DNA of 64,000 nucleotides from Acholoe squamosa (taxonomy: Eukaryota; Annelida; Polychaeta; Phyllodocida; Polynoidae): positions 72,699,972 to 72,763,971 of the forward strand of contig OX439040.1 in the NCBI GenBank assembly GCA_949317995.1, given 5' to 3'. This document shows positions 43,268 through 54,897 of the stretch, piece after piece (positions within the stretch are counted from its first letter, which is position 1; each line of letters opens with the position of its first letter). Under the pieces are notes generated by a model that worked only from the letters and a program-made list of their open reading frames with translations, had not been told where the DNA came from and ran no database searches. Made by a program: the position numbers and the translations under genes.

Positions 43268-43452
43268 TCCATGGTAGCAGATCCTTATTGGGACGACCCC
43301 TGCTCAAGCTGGTACCAAGCTGATAAAGACTGATAACAGCCAGGGTGATCGGTACCGGTACAAGGAGTTTTGTAATGCACCCTAAAAAGTCTGCACCGAA
43401 TGAAGGGAATTTTCTAATTGGTCAATAATGTATCATGCTAGGTCAGAATAGG
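43268..43452 (+). repeat. Dispersed repeat family E, copy 1
   Basis: Shares CTGATAACAGC, GGTGCATTA/TAATGCACC and ATTGGTCAATAATGTATC-type blocks, in inverted order, with 46975-47167. Confidence 0.5.
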
Positions 43453-44486
43453 CCTACACTATTCATGAACTTAGAGGGGGGGGGTAGCTCTCTGCATGAC
43501 GTCATGCTGAGGGGGGGTCAAGTGTTGTATGACGAAACATGACAAGGGGGGAGGGGGGGGGGGTCAAAAATGGTCCAAAAATGCATGACGTCATTTGTAC
43601 ACAGCCCCGTTCCATGCGTGTCCGTGCCCGCACATATGTGCACCAGACAAACAAGGCCTCGGCTCAGACATAATTTATATAAGTTATGGTGAACTTTACA
43701 GACAGATATCAATAGTTCCTAGTGTATAGCGGAATGATAAGTAAAAGTTGCTTACCAAGATTTGTGTGAAGCCACCTCCACCCCCCCTCAAAAAAATAAA
43801 ATAAAATAAAAGTAAAAAGTACACTAAGTGACCGTGTAAAAAGTCATCAAATGACCCTAACTGTGCAATGATATGTACATGTATACGAGATGCATAACAG
43901 CAAAGTAATAAATAGTAATCCTATTTGTATAATTACAGAAGCAGTTTGTTAACTCAATTTCCCTAGGTTTACCCCTCGTAATTATCTACACTGGAGGATG
44001 TACTTGGTGCATAATCAACAAAAACGGGCACCGACTGTCCATTTTTGGGGGTATGCCTTATACTTTTGGACTATTAAAAGTGTACAGCATTAACATTCAC
44101 TAGGGGAATTTGGGAATACTACCGTACCTACTTGGATTCTGCCAGGGAGTGATATGTCATAGCGCAATGAAACGATGTCATTGAGTATCGCATAAATCTA
44201 TCTACAATCATTGAGTACTAATGCAAAGGGTATCCCAAAGGTAACGACAAAATGTTCAGTGGATATATTAAGGTCTACATATCTATTTCCCATTTACCAC
44301 TGTGGACGGCGTCAAATCCTTCAAAGTGTCCATGACTGAAGGGGTGACTGAATTATACATATATATATACAATATTAGCCACTTCCATAAATAAGTATAA
44401 AAGTCAGTGCCAGTGTTTTGTGTATAACATGGCTGGCTAGGTGAGGCAGGGTATGGGGATGGTTTACAGATCACAATGTTGTTCCG

Positions 44487-47400
44487 TCATCTGACGTTCT
44501 TGAGTAGCGTGGTTCGGGCGGCTACGAGTAGCTTGAAGGCGTCTTCGCTGCCTGGGGCGACGCTCTTATCTGGATGTAGCAGCACGGCTAACTTTCTGTA
44601 TGCACGGTTGATGTCCTCTCTGTTTGAACAAAGTATAGTTTGTAAATCTTTGACATTTAACCAGGAGGACAACGGGTCAGAATGAATCAAAGCAGTACGC
44701 AATTCAATGAGGGACTATTAAAGAATTTTACTTTATATAGGGGCACCTTTATCAACGGCTGGGTGTGAAAATTCCTTTTGGCCAAATGATAGTCTATGAT
44801 GATACTAACAATTAGATGGTTGATGTTGAGGCAATTTGCTTTCTAGATCAAAAGAACTTAAGCTACCGTAGTACCCCGTGTGTAAGGCTATATCAAATAG
44901 ACGGTGCTCCCAGACAAAATAGATATAGGTTACAGCTGGGGCCTGAATTATAGCAATTTGATACTACGGTAATCTTATGTCATATTAAACCATGACTATA
45001 TGGCGTATGCCAAGTTTAGCAACATCCCATAAGGCAGTGGTCATTATTTATCAACAGGGGTGTGTGGTGGGTTTGAGGGGTAAACATTTCAGACCCCTCC
45101 TGAGGGAGGGGGGGGGGGCTAAAAAATATTTGACCCCTCTTGTGGGGGTGGGGCTAAAAAACTGACTGCTGTCGAGGGGGCGTTCAAAATTTTCACGTCT
45201 CCATGCAAAAACCCAACCCCCCCCCCTCCTTGATAAATAATGACCACTCCCTAAGCTACAATTAGCCTAAGGAATTGGAGTAAATTCTGTATACCAGCCA
45301 TTGCTTATACGCGAGGTACTACGGTAATTTAAAACGGGACATTAATAGTTCCCTTGGAAAATGAGAAAACAAAACCTGCACAGTATGTTAGTCAAAGCCA
45401 GACTATATACCTTAATGTACTGGTCAAAAACACAATGTGTACAACTGTAATATCTCTGCATACATTACCATAGTACCTCACATATATACTCCACACTTCA
45501 AATTTCTAGATTTGCTATAAAATAAAATTAATTCCATAACTCCTGTTCTATTTGCTGGATTTTCAAAATTGCTAAAAAAATAAATCTAGGAGCCCCCGGA
45601 CCCTGCTATATAGCTGCAAGGGTTGGGTTAGCCTTGGGCTTTATCTACAGCAAAGCCCCGACCACAAGCGCCCTCTTCCCCTGGTGATTGAATTGGTCTT
45701 ATATAAGCCTTGTCTTATATGCGGAATACTAAGGTAATTGTACCTATTGAAACTTCTTAATTTGTGAAGTTCATTGATCTTATAGATTAAAGTTTGATCT
45801 TATATTTGCCATTCATAACTAAAACAAACTATAACAGCTTATTTCATACGGATATTTCGCAACATCAAAAAGTGCAATATTTATATGTGTAATGCAAATA
45901 AACATCGAATACAAACATGAAATACATAATATATGATGACGTACCCTACTTTCATTTTAACACATACCTGGTTGGACTAAACATATAAAACAAAGATATG
46001 AGAAAAGATCATCATTGGGTGAAATACTTGTCATTTGATATCTGGAATATAACATACGACGATTGGCACAATTTTTTAAATTGTAACAAAATCTAAATAC
46101 CGTAATCTCCCGTGTATAAGGCGCAGCCCGCGTATAAGGCACACCTAGAGTTTTGGAAAATTCTCAAAAAAATGAAAAATTCATAACTTTGGTTCTACTG
46201 AATGAATTTTCAAAATTCAAAGACCTATGTGTAACTTGGGCCCCATAGACCCCCTGGGCCCCCATATATCCAACTATGGCTAAGGGGGCATGTAACATAT
46301 CAAAAGAAAGGTTTTGGAGTCCCCCTTGTGGATGCAATGAGAACTAAAACCCCCCGTATAAGACGCGCCTTATACACGGGAGATTACGGTACTAAATAGG
46401 AACTCTCCTCCAATAAAAATGACAGGTTTATAAAGTTATAATGTATTTAAGGTAATAAAATCCACAAGACTGACTTGTTAGCTCCTGGTGTGAGTCCCAG
46501 TCTCTGGTAGTCGTCCTTGCCATTCTTTAACCGTTGGATGGCGTCAACCTGTTCCCGCGTATACCCCAACTGAACTGTCCCTGGTGCTCTCTGTCCACCG
46601 TTCTCCACCGCGGTCACCACTCCGTCAAATAATGCCTGAAATGTATTAATTCATACTGTGAATATTCATGTGTAAATACTAGGGTCTTCCCCATATTGTG
46701 TTCAGGGGCTCTGGTGTATACCAGCACTTTCCAAAAAATGAAAAAAAAAACTTCCAGTAGGAAAGTAATTGACGACAGCAAGTTTTTCTCTCATTATACT
46801 TTTTAAAAACTTCTGGTTTATGATAGTACTAGGAGAAAAGTTTCACGTATTCAGATGTGCACGTTTCGTATGGAATAGAAAGGTTTCTATGCGATTTAGT
46901 ACCTGACGGAGATGGACATCTTAATCACACCATACAGACGAAGGGCTAAGAAAATGTGACTGTTAATATTTGCACCAAGGCTATTCCGACCTAGCGGGAT
47001 ACATCATTGACCAATGAGAAAATTCCTTTCATTCAGTGCAGACTTTTTAGGGTGCATTATGTAACACCTGGTACCCATCAGCTTGCTGTTATCAGTCCTT
47101 ACATCGCAAGCTATCAGCTTCAGCTGGGGTCAGCCCACTAAGGAATCCGCTAACCGGGAATACCATGGAAGCGAATTGTCCAACTGGTGCAGCCATTGCT
47201 GCAGCTTGTTACCAGAGTGTTCTACTGATAAGAGCTATCAGATGGGTACCTGCTACCCCCCGAGAGGCCCGCAGTGAATAGTTGGGATTATTTTATTGGC
47301 TGATAATTAATTCCACTATGTCGGTATACATAGAGGTACAGGATATTCTGGTACCTTTGAGTGAGTGAGTAATAGATGTTTAATGCCATTTCGACAGCTA

Positions 47401-50400
47401 AGGTCATATTCATGGCGAGAACTATATTACAGTTTCCCAGAGGAATATATCGGTGCCCGCGGATATGTGCACCACACACATTCTAAGAGATAGAAAAGAG
47501 GAGAAATAGACCCTTTTAAGTGGGCTAGGGAGGCCCTCTGGTACCTTTGAGATCCAGGTGCAAATTCATTTATGATTATGAAATCAGGCAGTCTCTCGGG
47601 GCACCCAGTAAAAATTGGACCTTTTCACGAAAAAAAGGTCTTAACATCATGAGCATATATAGTTTAACCTAACATGTTATTTCTACCTTGGAGTGATAGT
47701 AGTAGTCTCAAATGTCACAATTACGGTGTTTTCGACTCCCCCTACCCTGGGTCCTGTACATACTGTATATGGCTTCAGACAGACACAAGATACAAAGGAT
47801 GTTGTAAATCCATGGATATATAGCACTATGAGTTAACCAGTAACAGTTGGATTCCAACTCAGTGAGGTGTGGAGACCTGTGGGCCTTGTCAGTGACTGTA
47901 TAGTGTATAGTGGCGCTATATAGTAATGCTATGGTAATATTTTATATCCAAGGATGCCACTCACTGATCACCAAAAAATCAGAAATCCTCCTAATTTTCC
48001 AATAGGATATTCCTATAAGAGTGAAAGCTTAACCTCCTTCTCCTTCTTTTCTTTTTTTTATTTAGGGGGATAAGGGGTGGGGGATGCAGGTAAAGGGAAA
48101 TCTACCCCATTTGCTTCAATAACTTTTTTCTTTAAAAGGAAGTGCGCTGCATTACATCATGACGACCAATGGTACTACCAGATGAAGCAATGGCCGACCC
48201 ACTGAGCATCTACACTGAGGCCTATAGACCTGCATGGGTTATACATGTATATCAAAATAATGTCAACAAACCTGGAACATTTCGTTGATGCCGTCGCCTG
48301 TTTGTGCTGATGTCTCAAAGTAGTGGAAGCCGTGCGAGTCGGCCCAGACGCGACCCTCGGACTCGTCCACTACCCTCTTCTTGTCTGACTGCAGTACAGT
48401 TAAAGAACTGTGTAAGTGTATTACCAGTACTATAATGACCAATGTTTTACCGTGGGTGTGAACCCACCTTGGCAGTAGATTTTCCATACTAACCATTCAA
48501 CCATCATGGAGCTAGGTTATGTCGCTGCATTAACTACCCCAGTACATGTAGACATGAAATGAAATATATGCATGAATCTGTACGGCAGCACTACCATTTA
48601 TATAATGCGCACCTCGCATGTTAGGTGCACCCAGAACTCAAAAGTCCTTATAAAGAGCTGTAGGGTCCTACTTTTAGTAATAATTCAATGAAAATAGCTT
48701 GTCTATAAGGTGCACTCCTAATTTTGTCTAATTCTATAAGGCACACTAGGGATCCATCTTCGTGTGTAAGGAAGCAGTTTATCCTGTAAAACCCCTCTCA
48801 TAAGCCGACCCTGGTCATAAGCCTGGGGCAGAGTTCAAGATAAAGTTATAAGCCGATTTTGGAGCTATTTTCACATCAGGAAAACCGTGGTCATAAGACG
48901 GGGTAGACTTCAGCAAAAAGTTATAAGCCGATTTTGGCCAAAAATTACAAAAAAATCGGCTTATGACCGGGCTTTTAAGGTACATGGGCTGTTACAATAG
49001 GTTCACAATTTTATCACGTTAATCCTCACCTTATTCCCGCATACTACAAACACCACATTGTCAATGTCGTTAGGACTCGCCATCTCATTCTTCATCTCGT
49101 TCAGCCAGTATTCTAATGCGTCAAAACTACCGCGATCTGAGATGTCGTAAACCAACATGGCACCTTGTGTGTCCCGGTAGAATTCATTACGAACCTAGCG
49201 AGGAAAAGATGATGTTATGGAAACGTGATCAAACAAATAACCTGATGAATGGATAACTAAAAAAATCATAGGGTACAAAAAAATAATCCCATACTACTTA
49301 CCGAGAAAAAAACACAAAGGATTATTCTAAGGAAGGATATGAATATCCTAGTGGTATGTTAGAACTGGATCGGAAATAATTGATTTCTGCAAATAAAAGA
49401 AGAAAGTGAATGACCCAAAAGCAATATGATTCTTACTTCATAGAAAATTGGATGCCCGGCCATGTCGAATATATTGACTTTGACATCCCTGTCGTTGACC
49501 TTCACCCTAACAAAAGACAAACATTGGAATGCAACTACATGATTAATTAAAGAAAATAATCCTGATGAAGTCCCACATTGGCCGAAACGCTGATCATCCA
49601 CTATAATTGATCATTGTTCATATAAATCACCAATTCACTTTGCATCTACCTTCTTGAAATAAGTTTTACCGACAACCTAACATAAGGACTGCATCTGGTT
49701 TTGTGTGACATTATATATCTTTTGAGGATTATAGATATAGTGTATATGATGACATTTCTTCCTATACTATTTTGTTTATTACAGTAAAAATCCTTTACAA
49801 CAAATCCTGTAACAACGAATTTTCGTTTAAAAACAGACAAATTTCATTGTCCCAATTCAGTCCCATACATAAAAATCTTTTATAACGAACTTTGCATAAA
49901 CTGAAATCGTTTACAGCGAGTATTTTTTGGACATGCACGATTTTGCTACTGGAAAACTTGATGACTATTGAAAAGATAGTAGAGGTAACATGTTTCCTTT
50001 GAACACGGACCTGAATCCAGTGTTTCAGGTCCTTTCTTTGAAGTATATTGATCTTTGATGATGGTAGAGGGTGGGGTGGGGAAGTGTGGAGTTCACACAT
50101 ATTCTGAACTACCCCAACATATGGGGAGGGGGGTGAAATGGCGACCTTGCTTGGGGGGGGGGGAGGTGTCAGCCCTAATCCCGCTTATAAGTTACACATC
50201 ACATGTGCAGACGGCCCTGTAGGAGAATGGAAGGGTGGGGGTGGGGGTTGTCGCATTGGCATTTGATAGGGACATGGGCATGGGGGTGGGGGGGGGGGCT
50301 TCTCTGCCTTTCATCTCCCACCTGTGTTCAGGTAAGTGAGGGTAAGAGGGGGCTTCTCTTTCCGACTTGTGGCCAGGTGAGTGAGTGTTTTTTTTTTGTC

Positions 50401-51372
50401 TCTACCACCCTCTGGACACTGTGCTAACCAAAAAGCCATCTTTCACTTTTTTTTCATATGATGCCCATTTGGATATGGAAACCACAGGGAATTGTGTTAA
50501 CAGTAAACATGATGAATTACTGGAAACATTTGAAGTTATACACTAAAGAAAGGACCAACCCCCCAACTTTCCTAGTCCTCTGGGAAGTTATAAGGAATAG
50601 AGAACGTGCTGTAAAGTCCTTATTTGGATACTACGAAATTTGTTTATTACAAACTTTTTTGCTAGTCCCAAGCACTTCGTTATAATGGTATTTTACTGAT
50701 TACGACCACGCGCCCCCATCTACTTTAAATGTGCCACAGGTTGGTGCATCGTGAAAACAAATGAACAATAAGATCGAGCAGAGATATGTATAGACACTAA
50801 ACACTATATAATAAGCATCCATGGTTTGAGGGTTATCTAATAAAACATTCCTTACCTGGTGACACCAAAGTCGATGCCGATGGTGGCGAGGTACTTGTGT
50901 ACAAAGCGCTTCTCACAGTACCGCTTGATGATGCAGCTCTGAATAACGAACAGAAAATGTTTTAAATCACAGGATATTCTTGCATGGGCACACATAATGT
51001 ACCCATTCTTTGGCAAAAAAGGGTCCAGTTAAGGCTGGATTTTGGACCAAAATATGGTATCCTGGACCGTATATTGTCTCGTATAAGCTGCACCCTCGTA
51101 TAAGCCTCACTCCGACTTTGGAATGAGCTATAATCCGCAGCTGAGGCTTGAAGGTTTAGTACTGTTCTATAGCACCCCTTCTTTTGGCTGATCCTGTAAG
51201 CCACACTTTGATTTGGGTTCTGGTGCTCGCTGCGGCTTATATATGAGAGAATTTAGGGTAGTTGATTAAAACAGCTGACACTCACCTTGCCGGACTCTGC
51301 GTTACCCATGCTGATTATCTTTGTCCGTATCGGCTTCTTCTTGGTCTTCTGCTCCATGTTGGAATCTGGCAT
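44487..51372 (-). CDS. DNAJC27: DNAJC27 (RBJ): Rab-like GTPase with C-terminal J domain, seven coding exons
   Basis: This family fuses a Ras/Rab-type GTPase to a J domain that binds Hsp70; the human protein affects MEK/ERK signalling. Exons (high to low) are 51372-51286, 50938-50856, 49506-49437, 49194-49030, 48388-48272, 46635-46475 and 44619-44487. All junctions are GT-AG and the frame gives 271 residues (human 273). The P-loop GNAESGKS (23-30) spans exons 1 and 2. Other G motifs are DMAGHP (71-76), NKSD (134-137, across exons 4 and 5) and ETSAQTG (160-166). The J-domain HPD is at 243-245. There is no prenylation Cys at the end. TTTGCAG just before the ATG looks like a splice acceptor, so a 5' noncoding exon is likely upstream. 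Confidence 0.95.
45033..45251. repeat. PIF/Harbinger-like MITE, 219 bp
   Basis: The inverted ends are GGCAGTGGTCATTATTTATC and GGGAGTGGTCATTATTTATC. TAA lies on both sides (45030-45032 and 45252-45254). It sits in the last DNAJC27 intron. Confidence 0.75.
46100..46389. repeat. TA-flanked MITE with CCGTAATCTCCC ends, copy 2
   Basis: Inverted ends as in 37304-37573, with TA on both sides (46098-46099 and 46390-46391). Interior similarity to the other copy includes AACTTTGGTTCTACTGAATG-like and ACATATCAAAAGAAAG blocks. Confidence 0.75.
46975..47167 (-). repeat. Dispersed repeat family E, copy 2
   Basis: Inverted relative of 43268-43452, within DNAJC27 intron 5. Confidence 0.5.
47361..47536 (-). 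mobile_element. SINE-like retroposon with 14-bp target duplication
   Basis: 176 bp with an (ACTC)n tail on the minus strand. TCTGGTACCTTTGA flanks both sides (47347-47360 and 47537-47550). Confidence 0.85.
49782..50698. repeat. Pogo/Tigger-like MITE, copy 2
   Basis: Ends CAGTAAAAATCC and GGTATTTTACTG with TTACAACAAATCC and CTTCGTTATAATG just inside, as in 20450-21087. The interior differs (G-rich, no minisatellite). It lies in DNAJC27 intron 2. Confidence 0.6.
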
Positions 51373-52215
51373 TCCTCCTGCAAAGCAAAGTGGGAATTGT
51401 AAAGTCGTATAAGATGGTCAATATTCCAACTTAGAAAGGAATGGTTAACATTTAAGCCTACAACATCTTATAAATACCACCAATTAAATATTTACTTTAG
51501 GAGTCAAAGTACCGTAGGTCACCTCATCCGTGCACCCTACCAATCTAATTTGAGTACTAATGAGACAAGGAATGGGCCCGTCTTCACCTCAGCACTACCT
51601 TTAATTCAAATGGCATGGTTGCCAACTGCCCTCCTCCAGTAACTAGGGATGTAAGTCTGGGTGCATGAAAAATTCTGAATATACACATAGCAGTTTTGAA
51701 TTCATCCTGAAAGACTACAAAAATTGGATCTGAGAAAAGAAATTTGAGTAAATATAGAGGAATCTCCAACTCTGAAAATTCTGAAATCAGACAAATTTCT
51801 GAAGACTTACATCCCTGAGTAACTATGAGGGGTCTCCAAGACAACAATTGTGTAATACACAAAATTGTTGATTACCTGACCACAGAGCCTCACTCTGGGG
51901 TCCATCATCCCCTGGAGGTTGACAATCTCCAGGTATGATGTAGTTTTTCTATCACTTATCAGGATGATAGATGGATGATTGAAAAAAAAGGTTTCGATCC
52001 TAATACTAAATTGATCTCGTCAGGTGCTTAATTGAGGTACACAAGGTATATGGCATTGCCATATTTTCTATCTAAAATTTCATTGGAAAAATTAGGAAAA
52101 TCACTGAAAAGTGATAACATTAAAAGGGAGACTCAGCAGATCTAGGTGGATCACAAAGACTTCACCCACTTTGCTGCTGTTGATGGGGAAAAGCAATCCA
52201 GTGAGTCCAGTGAGT
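51373..52215. other. Upstream flank of DNAJC27, no further gene seen
   Basis: Should hold the DNAJC27 promoter and any 5' noncoding exon. No CpG-rich block or clear core promoter motif was identified. Confidence 0.4.
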
Positions 52216-52414
52216 GAGTGAGGGAGTGAGTGAGTGAGTGAGTGAGTAATAGATGTTTAAAGCCATTTCGACAGCTAAGGTCATATTCATGGCGAGAATG
52301 TCATTACACAATTTCACAGAGGAATGTGTCAGTGCCCGTGCATATGTGTACTACACACATCCTGAGGGGATAGAAAAAAGGAGAAATAGACCCTTTTAAG
52401 TGGGCTAGGGAAGC
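52216..52414 (-). mobile_element. SINE-like retroposon, older copy
   Basis: Same family as 36669-36854, with a longer (GTGA)n run on the plus strand. Flanks CAGTGAGTCCAGTGA and CAGTGTGTCCGGTGA agree at 13 of 15 positions, a worn target duplication. Confidence 0.75.
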
Positions 52415-52559
52415 CCAGTGTGTCCGGTGAATCAAAATTAATGTTATGAACATAGTATTTCTAGTTCTTTGAAATGATGGTTCATCAGTTTAACTGTTTA
52501 GAGCTGTACTCAAACTCACTCCAGAGATTTTCTTTTCAGGGAGTGTATATACCAGGTAT

Positions 52560-53765
52560 CTATCAAAATTTTTGAACGAGGCCTAAAGGTATATAAATGT
52601 AGGTTGCGGGTTGCTTTTCCTGATCGAAAAGTTTGGTGCATCTATCAGATTCAGGCCATAAGGAACTTGGGTGTGCGTTTTGAACATCCAATTCCTCTCT
52701 ATCTTGTTGCAGAGTTTCTCGGCGTAATCTGTGTGTGGATTTCTATGTATGAAATCAACAATGTGGACTTTCACATCTTTGAGGCCTTGGTCTCCATCAG
52801 TGTTGAAGTGGAAACCCATGTCGGTTTCCAATTTCTTTTCCATGATGTTACCAATGTGGGGATAGAATCTTTGCATTAGCATCTGTTTGGTCTGTCCCAC
52901 ATACTGCTTACCACATTTTTTGCATGATATACAGTATATGACATTACTGTATCGACAAGTGATGTTAGTCTTTGCAGTAAATGTCTCTTTGGTGTGGCCT
53001 GATTTTATCATTCTACTTTTGTTTAACAGAGGGCATAGTCTGCATTTGCTGTTGTGACATTCTTTGGAGGTCTTGCCGCTCATCGCTGTCCCGTGTTTCC
53101 CATCAGTTCCTGGGTGATATACGTTTGCCTTCACCAGGGCATTCCTGAGTGAGGGTGGTTTCCTCATGCCTACAATCAATCGTGTTTCATGTAGGTGTCT
53201 AGTCTGGGCATATGTTGACAGGATGTCCCAGTTGTTCTTTACAATTTTCTGTAAATCATTATTAAAAGATGGGTGGAATGTGGTGACCACGATGGCCACA
53301 TCTTTTGAAGAATTTATCTTCAGTCCCACCCTGTAGTCTCTGGGGTTGGGTCTTGGTTGTGTTAGGGCTCGTACCAAAGACTCGGCTACCAATTGCTTTG
53401 GGTAGCCCCGACAGATAAAGTGGGCGGCTTTGATCAAACTTTGTTTCATGGAGTTGTCTGTATAGGTACAGATCCGCTCTATGCAGAGAAACGGACCATA
53501 TGGTATACCACTCTTACAGTGATAAGGGTGGGCGGATAAGAAGTGGAGGTAGTTATGTGCGTCAGTGACCTTATTGTGGAGGTTGGTGACAATTTTTTTC
53601 CCCACTAATTTGACATTGGTGTCAAGGAAGGCTATTTCACATGATGAGATATCGTGCGTAAATTTGATGGAGTTATGTACCTCATTAAGGTACTTGATAA
53701 AGTTGACCAATTTGCCTTCTCCCTGATTCCAAAGATAAAAGATGTCGCCTATGAATCAAACCCAT
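52560..53765 (-). mobile_element. 5'-truncated Penelope-like element
   Basis: What remains is the end of the reverse transcriptase (from motif C), a Cys-rich linker and a GIY-YIG endonuclease. The rest of the RT and the 5' end are missing. The right-hand boundary (about 53765) is where coding similarity ends; the left-hand one is approximate. Confidence 0.85.
52583..53757 (-). pseudogene. Penelope-like protein fragment: RT thumb, Cys-rich motif and GIY-YIG endonuclease
   Basis: The open frame with a Met start is 53710-52583 (375 codons). Counting from it, the RT thumb region is about 1-190 and the Cys cluster C218-x4-C223-x2-C226 resembles that of the Neptune group. The GIY-YIG domain covers about 256-350 (YCISC...QYVGQT, Arg281, Glu339 in KIERNW). 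Upstream in frame the motif-C context reads FIGDIFYLW preceded by TGA (about 53754). The second catalytic Asp is therefore Gly and a stop lies just before. The copy is dead as a reverse transcriptase. Clade assignment is tentative. Confidence 0.85.
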
Positions 53766-54650
53766 AAAATGGGCTGGTGGGGGCCCAAATTTCAAACTAA
53801 TTTGAGGTCCAAAACACAAATTAGGAAGTGCTCATGGGGGGGGGGGATTAGTCAATTTTTTTTTATCACTTCAAAGGCAAAGCCAAAGGGGGTGGAGAGA
53901 AAGGTTTAAAGGGGTCAACCGTGAAATTTTCAGCTTGCTTTAAAAACTTCAATCCCTCTCAATGTTCAATTGTTGGTGGGGGGGGGGGGTGGGTAATTTC
54001 TAAACCCCCTCCCCCCACCAAGCCCAAGGACCAGGTCCAATTCAGCAAAACTGCCAAAAGAAGATGGTTGAGAGGACTCTAGCCTCTAGTCTAGGCATAG
54101 TCACAGAGCCCCCCCCCCCAGGAGTCGTTAGTACCCCCAATTTAAAAAAAAAACAAAAAAAAAAAACACCAACCCTGCTTTTTTTCTTAATAACTGAGCT
54201 CATTCTACACTAGCCACTATGAGCAGCCCTGCCTAAAGGACGAAGCTCAGTCTAATCAGAGTGTCAGAGAGTATATCTCTCTCTAGGGTCTAATTCTACA
54301 CACCCTCTCAAGTATAGGTACCGGGTACTGTCACTACAGTACTTGTCCGGCGGGCGCTGACTCTTACCTAACGGGAGAGTCAGGCTTCCTGCATAGGGCT
54401 AATTTGTCAGCTGGCTGGAATTGTAGGACATAATTTTTTTATGTCAATTTCCTCTTAAGGATGGCTTCCTAAGACATGTTTGTTGCCATTTTGTGAGAAA
54501 CCTTTCATATGGGGGCCCAGATTATTTGGTTCTTGCAAATCTGTTAGCCTTCACATCAAGTTTAGCTGCCACGGTCGGCCATGATGGAAGTGGTTTCAGG
54601 TCTCACAACAGAGTTGTTATTCATGAAATAATGTTATCCATGAGAATCTG
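53766..54650. other. Gap between Penelope-like fragment and LINE, no gene seen
   Basis: Low-complexity G and C runs and A-rich tracts (54144-54170). No exon or RNA gene was recognised. Confidence 0.5.
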
Positions 54651-54897
54651 CTTGGTGAGTGGAGATTGACCGCGAAACCCGCGCGAAACACGAGGACGCA
54701 CACGAGGACGCTCAAGGAAAAACCTGAAATAACTGTGAAAAAACAACCAAACCACGACAAAACCCGTAAGATAAGTACCCTTATAACCAACCAACTTAAC
54801 CAACAAGACCAATCTCCTGAAATACTGACAAATCCCAGGTTTTTCTTATACATCCCCAATTATCACCCACAACCCCACAACAACTGACTTGTTTACC

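Larger units (their letters stand above)
40256..44486. other. ADA-DNAJC27 intergenic DNA, no gene seen
   Basis: About 4.2 kb upstream of ADA and downstream of DNAJC27. It contains copies of families C (42700-43125) and E (43268-43452), G-rich runs near 41805-41825 and 43540-43562, and a short CTGCTGCCCTTGGGCAGCAG hairpin near 42121. No exon or RNA gene was recognised. Confidence 0.5.

Noticed and set aside
49561..49610. CCTGATGAAG...GGCCGAAACG stretch reminiscent of Penelope-like 3' regions
   Set aside because: Too short to separate from coincidence; no adjoining coding remnant.
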